Below are positions 1 through 9,610 of a DNA stretch of 64,000 bases, piece by piece. Below the pieces are notes generated by a model. That model saw only the letters and a list, made by a program, of their open reading frames with translations, was not told where the DNA came from and did not search any database. How positions within the stretch are numbered: the first letter of the stretch is position 1; each line of letters starts with the position of its first letter. A program made the position numbers and the translations under genes. Source of the stretch: Hyphomicrobiales bacterium (lineage in GTDB: Bacteria; Pseudomonadota; Alphaproteobacteria; Rhizobiales; NORP267); the NCBI GenBank assembly GCA_021775875.1, contig JAJFHA010000017.1, forward strand, positions 62,001 through 126,000, read 5' to 3'.

Positions 1-6
1 AAATCT

Positions 7-360
7 TCAGAATCCCTCTCCCTCGGGGATTTTGGGTAATTCACAACCATTTTGTTCCGCGAGATCAGATAACACCAAATTTCGTCGAACAATGGCGTCT
101 TGTTCGCTTTCTATTGAATTTGACGCATCGATCATCAAAGGCGACATCAATAGAAAGCCAATATTATTGGCAAGCCGCGTCTGCTTTTCACTGTCAAGAT
201 CAGCGATTCGCCTCAGATTAAACTCGTATTCTGCGGAAATGTGATTGCAGGATAAATTCATATCGCTAGACCGGGTTTCAGTTACTTCATTCGCCACCCG
301 ACCGCCGCAACCGGTTACACATACAACAATTAGCAACGTGAAAATGAATCTAACGTGCAA
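7..360 (-). CDS. small lipoprotein, unknown function
   Basis: A 117-residue reading frame that starts with a hydrophobic signal segment and a lipobox (CVTGCGG), so it is probably a type II signal peptide lipoprotein. The mature part has a conserved-looking Leu-Ser-Cys-Asn-His-Ile segment followed by charged helices and a second Cys near the C-terminus. I place the start at a TTG at position 360, which has a GGGGA ribosome site about eight bases upstream; the frame stays open further upstream but there it runs antisense to the neighbouring lipoprotein gene. It is transcribed divergently from that gene across a gap of about 90 bases. Function not recognised. Confidence 0.6.
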   Translation of the reverse strand: MHVRFIFTLLIVVCVTGCGGRVANEVTETRSSDMNLSCNHISAEYEFNLRRIADLDSEKQTRLANNIGFLLMSPLMIDASNSIESEQDAIVRRNLVLSDLAEQNGCELPKIPEGEGF

Positions 361-448
361 ATTTGTAATCCCCGATGTATGATTTACTTTGATTTTTCTG
401 TAAGCGAGTCTATTCGTTATTTCGGTTTTGTGTGGAGATATATTTAAA

Positions 449-988
449 ATGAATTTTCGTCTTGTGTTTCTGGTATGTACGGCCTTCCTTCTTGCAGGCT
501 GTGCATCCGGCGCACGTCCTGGCGCCATGACTACAGGAATAACAAATAATATTGTAATTACTGAAAATTCAAAATTACACAAATCTATTTCATTGATCGA
601 AACTACCGGTGGTCGGGAGACCAATCCACTCTGGACATCGCAAGTTTCTTCGTCTGATTTTGAAGCGGCTCTTAAGCAATCACTTGCTCTCAACGCCATG
701 CTTGCAGATGCCGACCCAAAATTTGAACTGAAAGCCGAGTTGTTGGGTCTCGATCAACCGGTAATCGGATTTGATTTTACGGTCACGGCAAGAGTGCATT
801 ATGTCCTTATCGAGAAAGAAAATGGAAATGTGGTTTTTGAACAGGATATTGTTTCACCTTATACCGCAGATTTCTCTGACTCACTTGTTGCAGTTGAGCG
901 TCTTCGGTTGGCGAATGAAGGTGCGGTAAAGGCGAATATCGAAATGTTCATTCAATCATTGCAACAAACGCCAGCATTGCGAAATTAA
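449..988 (+). CDS. lipoprotein, unknown function
   Basis: A 179-residue protein with a textbook lipoprotein signal (MNFRLVFLVC, then LLAGCAS), so the mature protein should begin at Cys18. The rest is a single soluble domain predicted to be periplasmic or outer-membrane anchored. The C-terminal third (FDFTVTARVHY, then ERLRLANEGAVKANI) resembles small alphaproteobacterial lipoproteins of unassigned role. The ATG at 449 is preferred over the upstream TTG at 428 because it gives a normal signal peptide and has a GGAG upstream. It converges with the gpmA gene, whose stop lies seven bases away. No function is inferred. Confidence 0.7.
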   Translation: MNFRLVFLVCTAFLLAGCASGARPGAMTTGITNNIVITENSKLHKSISLIETTGGRETNPLWTSQVSSSDFEAALKQSLALNAMLADADPKFELKAELLGLDQPVIGFDFTVTARVHYVLIEKENGNVVFEQDIVSPYTADFSDSLVAVERLRLANEGAVKANIEMFIQSLQQTPALRN

Positions 989-994
989 CCTGTT

Positions 995-1615
995 TCAGGC
1001 TTCGAGAATACGCTTCTCCAGAACCCTGGTATCGTCTCCGAGACGATAAACCAGCGGTACGCCGGTGCCGAGATTGACGCCTGTAATTTCATCCCGGCCC
1101 AGTCCTTCAAGCACCATGACAAGGGCACGCAGGGAATTTCCATGGGCGGCGACAATGACTCTTTTCCCGGCCATCACATCGGGCAGGATTTTGGTCAGGT
1201 AATAGGGCAGCACCCGCGCTGCGGTATCCTTGAGGCTTTCACCACCGGGTGGCGGAATATCATAAGACCGGCGCCAGATATGGACCTGTTCGTCGCCCCA
1301 TTTTTTCCGCGCATCATCCTTGTTGAGGCCAACGAGGTCACCGTAATCGCGCTCATTCAGTGCTTCATCCTCGATGGTTTCAAGATCAGGCTGGCCGATC
1401 TCATCAAGGATCAACTCAAGTGTCTTTTGCGCCCGCTCCAGTTTGCTCGTATAGGCTAGGTCAAACTGCATCTCTTCGCCTGCCATCCGAACCCCGGCGG
1501 CTTTGGCCTCAATGATGCCTTTTTCCGTGAGGCTGACATCCTTCCAGCCGGTGAACAGGTTTTTGAGGTTCCATTCGCTCTGGCCGTGGCGCACAAGCAC
1601 TAAAAGTCGTTCCAT
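995..1615 (-). CDS. gpmA: 2,3-bisphosphoglycerate-dependent phosphoglycerate mutase
   Basis: Interconverts 3- and 2-phosphoglycerate in glycolysis and gluconeogenesis in the cytosol. The phosphohistidine motif [10 protein letters not shown] lies at residues 7-16 (catalytic His10), the acidic LNERDYG around 86-92 and the second active-site histidine in AAHGNS near residue 158. At 206 residues it matches the short alphaproteobacterial form rather than the roughly 250-residue enterobacterial one. The start at MERLLVLV is chosen to fit the family; an in-frame ATG four codons upstream is possible. It follows dapB on the same strand, an order common in rhizobia. Confidence 0.95.
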   Translation of the reverse strand: MERLLVLVRHGQSEWNLKNLFTGWKDVSLTEKGIIEAKAAGVRMAGEEMQFDLAYTSKLERAQKTLELILDEIGQPDLETIEDEALNERDYGDLVGLNKDDARKKWGDEQVHIWRRSYDIPPPGGESLKDTAARVLPYYLTKILPDVMAGKRVIVAAHGNSLRALVMVLEGLGRDEITGVNLGTGVPLVYRLGDDTRVLEKRILEA

Positions 1616-1664
1616 AAATATCTCCATCAGGCAAATCAGGGATCGAGCCGAAAAGGTTCAGGGG

Positions 1665-2471
1665 TTACAGCCCCAACACGTCCGTCATGGTGTAAATTCC
1701 GGGCTTTTGGTCTTTGCCCCAAAGCAACGCGGCTACCGCACCACGGGCAAATACCGAGCGGTCTTCGGCCCGGTGGGTCAGTTCGATCCGCTCATGAGGC
1801 CCTGCCAAAAACACGCTATGGTCGCCAACAACCGAACCACCACGCAGCGTCGCAAACCCGATATCTCCCGGGTTTCGCGGGCCCGTATGGCCATCGCGGG
1901 CGCGAACAGACTTTGCTTCCAGATTGATATCGCGCCCTGCCGCCGCCGCCTTGCCGAGCAAATAGGCGGTTCCTGAAGGTGCATCCACCTTGTGACGATG
2001 GTGCATTTCAAGAATTTCAATATCGAAATCGTCCCCCAAAGCACCCGCTGCCAATTCTACCAGCCGCGCCAGCAAATTGACCCCGAGGCTCATATTGCCG
2101 GATTTGATTATCACCGCATGACGTGACGCCGCCTCAATTGCGGTTTCCTGCTCGCTGGAAAAACCGGTGGTGCCGATCACATGGACAATGCGCCCCTGCG
2201 CCGCAAGGGCAGCTAGATCGGTCGAAGCTTCAGGGATCGTGAAATCAAGTACCCCGTCGGCGGCGGCCATCAGCGCCAGCTTGTCGGCGGATATTTCAAC
2301 GCCCAATGCGCTCGTGCCTGCCAGCGTCCCGGCATCCTGTCCGATCAGGTCGGAGCCATCATGCTCAAGTGCGCCGGACAATGCCAGCCCATCGGTCTCA
2401 CCAACAGCCTGGACCAAGGCCCGGCCCATACGGCCTCCGGCTCCTGCCACAACAATGTTCATGTCACCCAT
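1665..2471 (-). CDS. dapB: 4-hydroxy-tetrahydrodipicolinate reductase
   Basis: Reduces 4-hydroxy-tetrahydrodipicolinate with NAD(P)H in the diaminopimelate/lysine pathway, feeding cell-wall synthesis. The N-terminal dinucleotide-binding motif is VAGAGGRMG. The DapB signature [15 protein letters not shown] carries the catalytic His pair and Lys, and the C-terminal [19 protein letters not shown] region is present. The length of 268 residues is normal. The start at MGDMNIVV is supported by a GCAGGAG site six bases upstream; an in-frame start six codons earlier lacks this. It lies between the DUF1330 gene and gpmA on the minus strand. Confidence 0.96.
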   Translation of the reverse strand: MGDMNIVVAGAGGRMGRALVQAVGETDGLALSGALEHDGSDLIGQDAGTLAGTSALGVEISADKLALMAAADGVLDFTIPEASTDLAALAAQGRIVHVIGTTGFSSEQETAIEAASRHAVIIKSGNMSLGVNLLARLVELAAGALGDDFDIEILEMHHRHKVDAPSGTAYLLGKAAAAGRDINLEAKSVRARDGHTGPRNPGDIGFATLRGGSVVGDHSVFLAGPHERIELTHRAEDRSVFARGAVAALLWGKDQKPGIYTMTDVLGL

Positions 2472-2524
2472 TGGAAACTCCTGCGCCACGACAGCAAGTC
2501 AACCGCCCTGGCTTTTTATGACGC

Positions 2525-2812
2525 TTATTCTGCACCATCAATGATCATCAGATCGTTGATGCCTGCACCAACACGGTGGGCGCGGGCGGCTTGATATTCA
2601 TCTGAATGATAGCAGGCAAGGGCCTGTTCGCGGGATTCAAATTCGATAACCACATTGCGCTCGTGACCATCGCCCTCAAGTTGTTCCACCTTGCCGCCAC
2701 GGGCGAGAAAATTTGCGCCATATTTTGAAAATGCTGCGGCTGAAGCTTCAACATATTTTTTGTACCGTTCCGGGTCCGTAACCGTCACCCGTGCCACCCA
2801 ATATGCTTTCAT
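2525..2812 (-). CDS. DUF1330 family protein
   Basis: A 95-residue single-domain protein that looks like a DUF1330 member: it begins MKAYWVARVTVTDPERY, has the central VVIEFESREQAL strand-helix and ends in a charged tail. Members adopt a small ferredoxin-like dimeric fold; no biochemical role is established. A clear GGGGAG ribosome site lies seven bases before the ATG. Its start lies directly after the pyrF stop (one base between), so the two are probably cotranscribed. A DUF1330 gene at this place in the dnaJ-pyrF-dapB-gpmA block is common in Hyphomicrobiales. Confidence 0.85.
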   Translation of the reverse strand: MKAYWVARVTVTDPERYKKYVEASAAAFSKYGANFLARGGKVEQLEGDGHERNVVIEFESREQALACYHSDEYQAARAHRVGAGINDLMIIDGAE

Positions 2813-2813
2813 T

Positions 2814-3542
2814 TCAATCTCCCCTTTTTGTTAGCGCGTCTTCGATTTCGTCGACAATGGCGTTGGCCGCTGCTGCCGGATCAGAGGCCGCGATCACCGG
2901 TCGTCCGACGACCAGATAATCAGCCCCAGCTAAAATGGCGTCACCCGGTGTTGTGGTGCGTTTCTGATCGCCCCTATCAGCTCCCGCCGGGCGAATACCG
3001 GGGGTCACGATTGCTAGATTAGGTCCGGCAATTTCGCGGATGCGCCGGGCTTCAAGCGGGGACGCGACAACACCGTCGATACCGCAATCAAGCGCGGCCC
3101 GGACCCTGAATTCAACAAGATCTTCAGGGGTGCGGGCATAACCTGCTTCAATCAAGTCTTTTTCGTCCAAAGATGTCAGAGCGGTGACACCGAGGATTTT
3201 CAACCCGCTGTCGCCTCGCACCTCCACAGCCGCCCGCATGGTTTGCGGGTAAGCGTGGACGGTCGCAAAAGTTGCCCCCAGCTGGGCGAGGCTTTCAAGG
3301 CCATGTTTAACCGTATTGGCGATATCCAGCAATTTGAGATCAATAAAGACTTGTCTACCGTCGTCTGCGAGCCCACGGGCAAAATCCAGACCGCCGCCAT
3401 AGGCAAGTTGCATTCCGACCTTATAAAAATTGACCGTATCGCCAAGTGCTTCGACCAGCGTCTGCGCCGCTTCAACGTCCGGCACGTCGAGCGCAACAAT
3501 AAGCCGGTCGCGGGGATTTTCAGGTCCTGTGGATATGGTCAT
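2814..3542 (-). CDS. pyrF: orotidine-5'-phosphate decarboxylase
   Basis: Last step of UMP synthesis: decarboxylates OMP in the cytosol. The N-terminal LIVALDVPD strand and the catalytic Asp-x-Lys-x-x-Asp tetrad region ([16 protein letters not shown]) are visible, as are [17 protein letters not shown] and the C-terminal [12 protein letters not shown] phosphate-binding loop. The 242 residues match the bacterial group I family. It sits between the methyltransferase and DUF1330 genes on the minus strand with short gaps, consistent with one transcript. Confidence 0.96.
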   Translation of the reverse strand: MTISTGPENPRDRLIVALDVPDVEAAQTLVEALGDTVNFYKVGMQLAYGGGLDFARGLADDGRQVFIDLKLLDIANTVKHGLESLAQLGATFATVHAYPQTMRAAVEVRGDSGLKILGVTALTSLDEKDLIEAGYARTPEDLVEFRVRAALDCGIDGVVASPLEARRIREIAGPNLAIVTPGIRPAGADRGDQKRTTTPGDAILAGADYLVVGRPVIAASDPAAAANAIVDEIEDALTKRGD

Positions 3543-3573
3543 GGTCAGCCCGTGGGAGCAATAATTTCAAGCC

Positions 3574-4197
3574 CTATTCACTAACCGGAAGTGGGCGATA
3601 AATCCATACTTTGGCCGGAAAAAGGTTCCACCATACCCGCCGTGTGGCAGATAATCTGAAAGCCTGGTCGTCGCGCGGCACCGGCGGTATGACATGATAG
3701 GTGAACTGGATAAGGCTGCCATCAGGGTGCAACAGGTTCAACCCGTCAAGAATCAATTGCTGCCGTCGGGCTTCTTCATGATTGAAAAGTGGCAACCCCG
3801 ATACAATCGCCGCCAGCGGCGCATCCAGATGGTCGCTGGCAAATTTTTTCAAATCAAACGCATCGCCCTGAACAATTTCTGTTCCCGGATACCGTTCCCC
3901 CAGCATGGTGCAAAATTCGGCACCCATTTCAAGTAGGATCAGGCGTTCTTCTGGAATTCCGGCTTCCAGCAGCCCGGCGGTGAGAGACCCGGTGCCGGGG
4001 CCAAGTTCAAGAATTTTCCCGTTGACCGACTGATCAACTTGAGCCGCCATCATCCGGGCCAGTCCGCGACTGCTCGGCGTCAGCGCCCCAACCCTCTTGG
4101 GGTCTTCGCGCATGGAACGGACAAACTGGATATCATCGCGCCTTCCACGCACTGGCGCTGATGAATCGTTATCCTCAATATTGAATTCTTTTGTCAC
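3574..4197 (-). CDS. SAM-dependent methyltransferase, phospholipid N-methyltransferase-like (PmtA type)
   Basis: A 207-residue class I methyltransferase with SAM motif I ILELGPGTGSLTAGLL at about residues 64-79 and the acidic LILLEMGAEF. Genes of this type directly downstream of dnaJ in rhizobia encode a phosphatidylethanolamine N-methyltransferase that makes phosphatidylcholine; KsgA-like rRNA dimethylases share the fold. I infer the phospholipid role from the short length, the RSMREDPKRVGALTPSSRGLARMM lead-in region and gene order, not from a catalytic proof. It starts with GTG, 26 bases after the dnaJ stop. Confidence 0.75.
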   Translation of the reverse strand: MTKEFNIEDNDSSAPVRGRRDDIQFVRSMREDPKRVGALTPSSRGLARMMAAQVDQSVNGKILELGPGTGSLTAGLLEAGIPEERLILLEMGAEFCTMLGERYPGTEIVQGDAFDLKKFASDHLDAPLAAIVSGLPLFNHEEARRQQLILDGLNLLHPDGSLIQFTYHVIPPVPRDDQAFRLSATRRVWWNLFPAKVWIYRPLPVSE

Positions 4198-4223
4198 GCC
4201 TGCCCCGTATGAACGCGTCTGGA

Positions 4224-5372
4224 TTAATCGCCGATACCGTCCCAGAATTCTTTAACGCGGGAGAAAAATCCCGATGATTCAGGGTGCGTGCTCTCGTTCG
4301 AACTGTCTTCAAACTGCTTTAGCAATTCGGTCTGCTTGCGGTTCAAGTTGCGCGGTGTTTCAACAATTGCCTGGATATACATATCACCAGCCTGGTTGCC
4401 GCGTAACACTGGCATGCCCTTGGAGCGAAGCCTGAATTGCTTGCCCGATTGGGTGCCTTCCGGAATTTTAACCCGTGTCCGGCCACCGGAAATGGTTGGT
4501 ACCTCGATCTGTCCGCCAAGCGCCGCCGTGACCATGGAAATAGGCACCCGGCAAAAAAGATCGGCACCATCACGCTGAAAAAATTCGTGGGGTTTGATAG
4601 AGAGAAAAATATAGAGATCGCCAGCCGGTCCACCACGCAATCCGGCTTCTCCTTCACCCGCCAATCTGATCCGGGTGCCGTCTTCAACACCAACCGGGAT
4701 ATTCACGGACAATGTCCGTTGCTTGGAAACGCGTCCAGTACCGGAACAATCGGCGCACGGGTCTTCGATGGTATTTCCGCGACCCTGACAGGCGTGACAA
4801 GCTCGCTCGATCGTGAAAAATCCTTGTGTAGCCCGAACCTTGCCATGCCCGGCACAAGTGCTGCAGGTAACCGGACCCGAGCCCGCTTTTGCGCCCGATC
4901 CGGAACAGGTGTCGCAACTGATACTGGTTGGAACCTTTATCTGTGCAACTTTGCCAGCAAAAGCGTCGTCCAGGGATACATCCATATTGTAGCGTAAATC
5001 GCCACCACGCTCGCGCCCGTCGGAACGTTGTCGCCGTCCGCGCCCGCCGCCGACAAAATCGCCGAACAGATCTTCGAAAATATCCGACATGGAGGATCCG
5101 AAATCACCGGAAAATCCGCCTGCGCCCGGATGGCCGCCCTGGCTCATATCCACACCGGCATGGCCAAACTGGTTGTAGGCCGCACGTTTTTGTGGGTCTT
5201 TCAGAACCTCATAAGCTTCGCCAATTTCCTTGAATTTTTGCTCAGCCTCGGCGTTATCCGGATTTTTATCCGGATGCAGTTTCATAGCCAATTTGCGAAA
5301 AGCCGATTTCAGTTCTTTCTCGTCCACATCTTTCTGGACACCAAGAACTTCGTAATAATCACGTTTAGCCAT
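4224..5372 (-). CDS. dnaJ: chaperone DnaJ (Hsp40)
   Basis: Co-chaperone that delivers substrates to DnaK and stimulates its ATPase. Domains in order: J domain at residues 1-70 with the HPD tripeptide ([11 protein letters not shown]), a Gly/Phe-rich linker, a zinc domain with four CxxCxGxG repeats ([32 protein letters not shown]) around residues 150-220, and two C-terminal beta-sandwich substrate-binding domains. The 382 residues are standard for a type I DnaJ. It lies 111 bases downstream of dnaK on the same strand. Confidence 0.98.
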   Translation of the reverse strand: MAKRDYYEVLGVQKDVDEKELKSAFRKLAMKLHPDKNPDNAEAEQKFKEIGEAYEVLKDPQKRAAYNQFGHAGVDMSQGGHPGAGGFSGDFGSSMSDIFEDLFGDFVGGGRGRRQRSDGRERGGDLRYNMDVSLDDAFAGKVAQIKVPTSISCDTCSGSGAKAGSGPVTCSTCAGHGKVRATQGFFTIERACHACQGRGNTIEDPCADCSGTGRVSKQRTLSVNIPVGVEDGTRIRLAGEGEAGLRGGPAGDLYIFLSIKPHEFFQRDGADLFCRVPISMVTAALGGQIEVPTISGGRTRVKIPEGTQSGKQFRLRSKGMPVLRGNQAGDMYIQAIVETPRNLNRKQTELLKQFEDSSNESTHPESSGFFSRVKEFWDGIGD

Positions 5373-5483
5373 ATATTCGCAACTCCACGGATTCCATATT
5401 CAAAAGAATACGTGACCATACGTCTCGTATCCCGGCCATCCGCTGAACGAGCTGGCGTCCAACAATACGGGGCTTAATCATGG

Positions 5484-7412
5484 TTAGGCCGATTTCTGGC
5501 TATCGTCGTCCTGAATTTCCTCGAAATCGGCATCGACTACATCATCATCGCCGCCGGCGTTGGAAGAATTCATTTCTTCATCCACTTCGCTGGCATCACC
5601 AGCTGCTTCCTGGGCCTGATACATGGCTTCACCGAGTTTCATCGAAGCCTGCGCTAATGCTTCTGATTTGGCGTTGATATCTTCGATATCATCACCTTCA
5701 GTAGCTTCCTTGAGCTGGGCAATGGCCAACTCGATGGCAGATTTGTCGGCTTCAGATACCTTGTCACTATGTTCGGACAGGGTTTTTTCCGCCGAATGAA
5801 CAAGGGTCTCGGCCTGATTTCTGGCTTCAACCAGCACGCGCCGTTCCTTGTCCTCGTCGGCATGGGATTCGGCGTCCTTGACCATCTGTTCGATATCTTC
5901 GTCAGACAGTCCGCCGGATGCCTGAATCCGGATCTGCTGTTCTTTCGACGTGGCCTTGTCGGTTGCGGTCACATTCACAATGCCGTTGGCATCAATATCG
6001 AACGCGACTTCGATCTGGGGAACGCCGCGCGGTGCCGCTGGTATGCCAACCAGATCAAATTGACCAAGCATCTTGTTGTCAGCGGCCATTTCACGTTCGC
6101 CCTGGAAAACCCGGATCGTCACGGCCTGCTGGCTATCTTCAGCGGTCGAGAAAGTCTGGGCCTTCTTGGTCGGGATCGTGGTGTTGCGATCGATCAGCCG
6201 GGTAAAGACCCCGCCAAGGGTTTCGATGCCGAGCGACAATGGCGTCACATCCAGCAGCAACACATCTTTGACGTCGCCTTGCAGAACACCGGCCTGGATA
6301 GCCGCGCCCATGGCAACAACTTCGTCCGGGTTGACACCCTTGTGAGGCTCTTTGCCAAAGAAGTTTTTCACCATTTCCTGGATTTTCGGCATCCGGGTCA
6401 TGCCACCAACGAGGATAACCTCATCGATTTCATTCGCCGACAGACCTGCATCCTTGAGTGCGGATTTGCATGGATCGATGGTGCGCTCGGAAAGGTCTTC
6501 CACCAAAGCTTCAAATTTGGCCCGGGTGAGCTTCATCGTGAGATGCTTCGGCCCGGCTTTGTCAGCTGTGATGAAGGGCAGGTTGATCTCAGTCTGGGTC
6601 GCGGAGGAAAGCTCGATCTTGGCTTTTTCGGAGGCTTCTTTCAGCCGCTGCAACGCCAGCTTGTCGGTGCGCAGGTTAATGCCGTTTTCTTTTTCAAACT
6701 CGCTGGCCAGATAATCAACCAGCCGCATGTCGAAATCTTCACCGCCAAGGAATGTGTCACCATTGGTGGATTTTACTTCAAATACGCCGTCGCCAATCTC
6801 CAGGATCGACACATCAAAGGTCCCGCCGCCAAGGTCATATACAGCAATTGTCTTGGCGTCGCTCTTATCGAGACCATAGGACAACGCGGCGGCTGTCGGC
6901 TCGTTGATGATCCGCAGCACTTCCAGCCCGGCAATTTTACCGGCGTCTTTTGTGGCCTGGCGCTGGGCATCGTTGAAATAGGCAGGAACCGTAATCACAG
7001 CCTGATCGACAGTCTGTCCGAGAAAGGCTTCTGCCGTTTCTTTCATTTTTTGGAGAATGAAACCGGAAATCTGTGACGGGGAATAATTTTCACCGCGCGC
7101 CGTGACCCAGGCATCGCCGTTTTCAGCTTTGACAATATCATAAGGGACCAGTTTCTGGTCTTTTTTGACGGCAGGATCATCAAAACGCCGACCCATCAGC
7201 CGTTTGACGGCGAACAGGGTGTTTTCAGGATTGGTAACAGCCTGGCGTTTTGCCGGCTGGCCAACCAGGCGCTCGTCTTCATCCGTAAAAGCTACCATCG
7301 AAGGCGTTGTGCGCATGCCTTCGGCATTTTCGATAACCTTGGGATCTCTGCCATCCATGATGGCCACACACGAATTGGTGGTGCCAAGGTCAATTCCAAT
7401 TACTTTACCCAT
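5484..7412 (-). CDS. dnaK: chaperone DnaK (Hsp70)
   Basis: ATP-driven chaperone for nascent and heat-damaged proteins. The 642-residue protein has the N-terminal [10 protein letters not shown] phosphate loop, the [15 protein letters not shown] motif, [17 protein letters not shown], the hinge [14 protein letters not shown] and the C-terminal acidic EEIQDDD tail. It is followed by dnaJ and preceded by a 5' region of about 200 bases that carries a heat-shock sigma factor promoter (separate entry), so induction by RpoH is likely. No CIRCE operator (TTAGCACTC inverted repeat) is visible here. Confidence 0.99.
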   Translation of the reverse strand: MGKVIGIDLGTTNSCVAIMDGRDPKVIENAEGMRTTPSMVAFTDEDERLVGQPAKRQAVTNPENTLFAVKRLMGRRFDDPAVKKDQKLVPYDIVKAENGDAWVTARGENYSPSQISGFILQKMKETAEAFLGQTVDQAVITVPAYFNDAQRQATKDAGKIAGLEVLRIINEPTAAALSYGLDKSDAKTIAVYDLGGGTFDVSILEIGDGVFEVKSTNGDTFLGGEDFDMRLVDYLASEFEKENGINLRTDKLALQRLKEASEKAKIELSSATQTEINLPFITADKAGPKHLTMKLTRAKFEALVEDLSERTIDPCKSALKDAGLSANEIDEVILVGGMTRMPKIQEMVKNFFGKEPHKGVNPDEVVAMGAAIQAGVLQGDVKDVLLLDVTPLSLGIETLGGVFTRLIDRNTTIPTKKAQTFSTAEDSQQAVTIRVFQGEREMAADNKMLGQFDLVGIPAAPRGVPQIEVAFDIDANGIVNVTATDKATSKEQQIRIQASGGLSDEDIEQMVKDAESHADEDKERRVLVEARNQAETLVHSAEKTLSEHSDKVSEADKSAIELAIAQLKEATEGDDIEDINAKSEALAQASMKLGEAMYQAQEAAGDASEVDEEMNSSNAGGDDDVVDADFEEIQDDDSQKSA

Positions 7413-7560
7413 TGATTTTCCAGTCTCTTTACTGTGGCGAACCGTTTAATTGGCAAGTCGTTCAGGCCTTGTACAAGCACCCGATGCATTTCCATAACTG
7501 AAATGACGACCGCCCCGGTTCCCTGGATGATATTCGCAATAAAGCGATGCTCGTCAGGAT

Positions 7561-7589
7561 ATATAGGTAAGCCTGCTTTCTCCCGCAAG
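7561..7589 (-). promoter_or_regulatory. putative RpoH (sigma-32) promoter of dnaK-dnaJ
   Basis: Read on the minus strand: CTTG (complement of 7586-7589), an 18-base spacer, then CCTATAT (complement of 7561-7567). This matches the alphaproteobacterial RpoH consensus (CTTG, 17-18 bases, CyTATnT). It lies about 150 bases upstream of the dnaK ATG, giving a long leader that could itself be regulatory. Confidence 0.7.
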
Positions 7590-7618
7590 ACACAATTTCA
7601 ACAAAGCGAATAAGCTGG

Positions 7619-8026
7619 TTAAATGCCGTAAATCATCCTGGCTCCCGACAAACCGATACAGACAAAAGCCGAGATCAAAATAACGACGGCCGTCAGATAC
7701 ATGCCCCAGCGCCGAAAATTGAAATTGTCCGGCTCCTGGCCAAGACCATAGGCATGCATCAAACGCCCAAGAAGGAAGACCAGCGCCAGGGCGTGAATTC
7801 CCCAAGTCGGCGTTCCCAGCATTTCAGCAAACGCAATCAGCAACAGGATTATGGGTGTATATTCAGAAAAATTGCCGTGGACCCGCATGGCCCGTTCAAG
7901 CAAGCGATTTTTTCCAGCCCCGATCGATACCTGATTCGCGTGTCGCTGACCGACAACCTGCATTGTCAGATAAACATAGAATAAAGCCAGTAATCCGGCA
8001 TAAAATGGTGTGATGATGAGTGACAT
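7619..8026 (-). CDS. MAPEG family membrane protein
   Basis: A 135-residue integral membrane protein with four hydrophobic segments (roughly residues 5-25, 55-75, 78-95, 110-130). The pattern RVHGNFSEYTPIILLL and the RLMHAYGL helix are typical of MAPEG proteins (membrane-associated proteins in eicosanoid and glutathione metabolism). Bacterial members are related to microsomal glutathione transferases, but most, including this one, have no proven substrate. It stands alone between the dnaK leader and the divergently transcribed alkB-like gene. Confidence 0.85.
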   Translation of the reverse strand: MSLIITPFYAGLLALFYVYLTMQVVGQRHANQVSIGAGKNRLLERAMRVHGNFSEYTPIILLLIAFAEMLGTPTWGIHALALVFLLGRLMHAYGLGQEPDNFNFRRWGMYLTAVVILISAFVCIGLSGARMIYGI

Positions 8027-8128
8027 TAGAAATGGCGTCCCTGCTCAATTTTGTTCTCGCATTCCCAATAGACTAAAAACGGAGGTCAAACCACCAATGG
8101 GACGGACATATCTTGTGAGGAGCGCAAC

Positions 8129-8752
8129 TTGATTGTTTCAGGCGCTCGTTATTTGCCGGGATATCTGAACCCCGCTGATCAAAAAATGTTGGTGGAGATG
8201 GTTCGTGAAATTACAATCGAAGCGCCACCCTTCACACCGGTTATGCCGCGAACCGGCAAACCGTTTTCGGTGACGATGACCAATTGTGGCGCTCTTGGCT
8301 GGGTATCGGACAGGACTGGATATAGATATCAAACTCACCACCCGGACAATGGTGCGCCGTGGCCATCGATGCCGCCGATATTGCTAAACCTGTGGCAAAC
8401 ATTGACTGGGTATGACCAACCGCCGGAGGCCTGTTTGGTGAATTTCTATGCGGCAATGGCCCGTATGGGGCTTCATGTTGACGGTGATGAAGCCGACCGC
8501 GCCGCACCAGTTTTATCAATCTCTCTGGGGGATGCCGCCCTGTTCCGGATCGGCGGAACAAAGCGGGGCGATCCAACATCGTCTTTCCGGGTCCAGACGG
8601 GCGACATTGTGATTCTCGAAAACGAATCCCGTTTGGCCTATCACGGTGTCGACCGGATCATTTCCGCAAGCTCCACCCTGCTGGCCAGGTCATTTCCGGA
8701 TATTAGCCGGATAAACCTGACCCTGCGCCGGGTAACAAGGCCGGGCGGTTAG
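8129..8752 (+). CDS. alkB: AlkB-type 2-oxoglutarate/Fe(II) dioxygenase
   Basis: Oxidative demethylase family that removes alkyl lesions such as 1-methyladenine and 3-methylcytosine from DNA or RNA. The iron ligands appear as LHVDGDE (His and Asp) and AYHGVDR (second His), and the 2-oxoglutarate-binding RINLTLRR (RxNxTxR) lies near the C-terminus. The length of 207 residues is close to the E. coli enzyme. Translation starts at a TTG with a GAGGAG site seven bases upstream. It converges with grpE, with only four bases between the stops. The substrate is inferred from family membership. Confidence 0.92.
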   Translation: MIVSGARYLPGYLNPADQKMLVEMVREITIEAPPFTPVMPRTGKPFSVTMTNCGALGWVSDRTGYRYQTHHPDNGAPWPSMPPILLNLWQTLTGYDQPPEACLVNFYAAMARMGLHVDGDEADRAAPVLSISLGDAALFRIGGTKRGDPTSSFRVQTGDIVILENESRLAYHGVDRIISASSTLLARSFPDISRINLTLRRVTRPGG

Positions 8753-8756
8753 CGCA

Positions 8757-9536
8757 TCAGGCGCTTTTATCGATCCGGCTGCCAGGTGCTGGTTCCTTGG
8801 CCTTGGCGGCTTCGGCCTGGGCGTCTTCGGCGCGCACCGTGGCTTCGTTGAGACCCATATCGTCGCCGGGATCCGATTGCGGAGGTTCAGAACCATGCCC
8901 GTCTTCGTCGCTGGCAGGGGCCACAAATTTAGGGCCGCCCTTGGCAATACCCACCATGGCGGGCCGCAGCACCCGGGCACCGATCACATAGCCTGTCTGC
9001 GCCACCTGCACCACGGTGCCGGATGGGATATCAGGATTTTCAATTTCAAACATAGCCTGGTGGAAATTAGGATCGAATTTCTCGCCTTCCGGATTGATCG
9101 ATTGGACGCCGTGCTTCTCAAGCGTCTTTTGCAATTCGCGCTGGGTCAGTTCCACCCCGTCAAGCAGAGAGGCCAGTGCCCCGCCTTCAGCGCGGGCTTC
9201 CGGTGGTACGGCTTCAAGCGTGCGTTGCAGATTGTCGCCGATGGTCAGGGTGTCGCGGGCAAAATTGGAGACCGCATAAATATTGGCTTCCTTCACCTGG
9301 CGTTCGGTCCGCCGGCGCATATTTTCCATCTCGGCCATTGCCCGCAACAATTGATCTTTCAGATCGGCATTGTCTTCGACGAGCTGCATGATCGGATCGA
9401 TTTCAGCTTCACCGTCTTCGGAAGACAATTCACCTTCATTTTCCATAGCGGTTTCCGCCCAACCCGACATTGCGGTTTCAGATTTTTCCGGTATCTCGTT
9501 TTCCGGGCCATCCAAAGGTTTGTCTTTATCGCTCAT
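8757..9536 (-). CDS. grpE: nucleotide exchange factor GrpE, with extended C-terminal tail
   Basis: Drives ADP release from DnaK. An acidic N-terminus is followed by a long coiled coil (about residues 50-110, ENMRRRTERQVKEANIYAVSNFARDTL) and the beta-wing domain carrying the signature FDPNFHQAMFEIENPDIPSGTVVQVAQTGY region and VLRPAMVGIAKGG. At 259 residues it is about 50-60 longer than most GrpE proteins. The excess is a low-complexity Asp/Glu/Ala/Pro-rich tail after residue 205. It lies downstream of hrcA with a 69-base gap that contains a possible RpoH promoter. Confidence 0.96.
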   Translation of the reverse strand: MSDKDKPLDGPENEIPEKSETAMSGWAETAMENEGELSSEDGEAEIDPIMQLVEDNADLKDQLLRAMAEMENMRRRTERQVKEANIYAVSNFARDTLTIGDNLQRTLEAVPPEARAEGGALASLLDGVELTQRELQKTLEKHGVQSINPEGEKFDPNFHQAMFEIENPDIPSGTVVQVAQTGYVIGARVLRPAMVGIAKGGPKFVAPASDEDGHGSEPPQSDPGDDMGLNEATVRAEDAQAEAAKAKEPAPGSRIDKSA

Positions 9537-9581
9537 TCCAAGCTCCGGTCGTTAGAATCTAGTGGATGTTTCGCCATCCCA

Positions 9582-9610
9582 GATATTGGTCAGCCTGAGC
9601 TAATATCAAG
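9582..9610 (-). promoter_or_regulatory. possible RpoH promoter of grpE
   Basis: On the minus strand CTTG (complement of 9607-9610) is followed after 18 bases by CAATATC (complement of 9582-9588), a partial match to the alphaproteobacterial heat-shock consensus. The CTTG overlaps the hrcA stop codon. The -10 match is imperfect, so this is tentative. Confidence 0.4.

Noticed and set aside
361-699. Upstream extension of the minus-strand lipoprotein frame
   Set aside because: The extension is antisense to the well-supported lipoprotein gene at 449-988 and would bury the lipobox inside the protein.
5769-7076. 435-codon plus-strand open frame opposite dnaK
   Set aside because: It is the codon-bias shadow of dnaK on the opposite strand; the dnaK protein is unmistakable.
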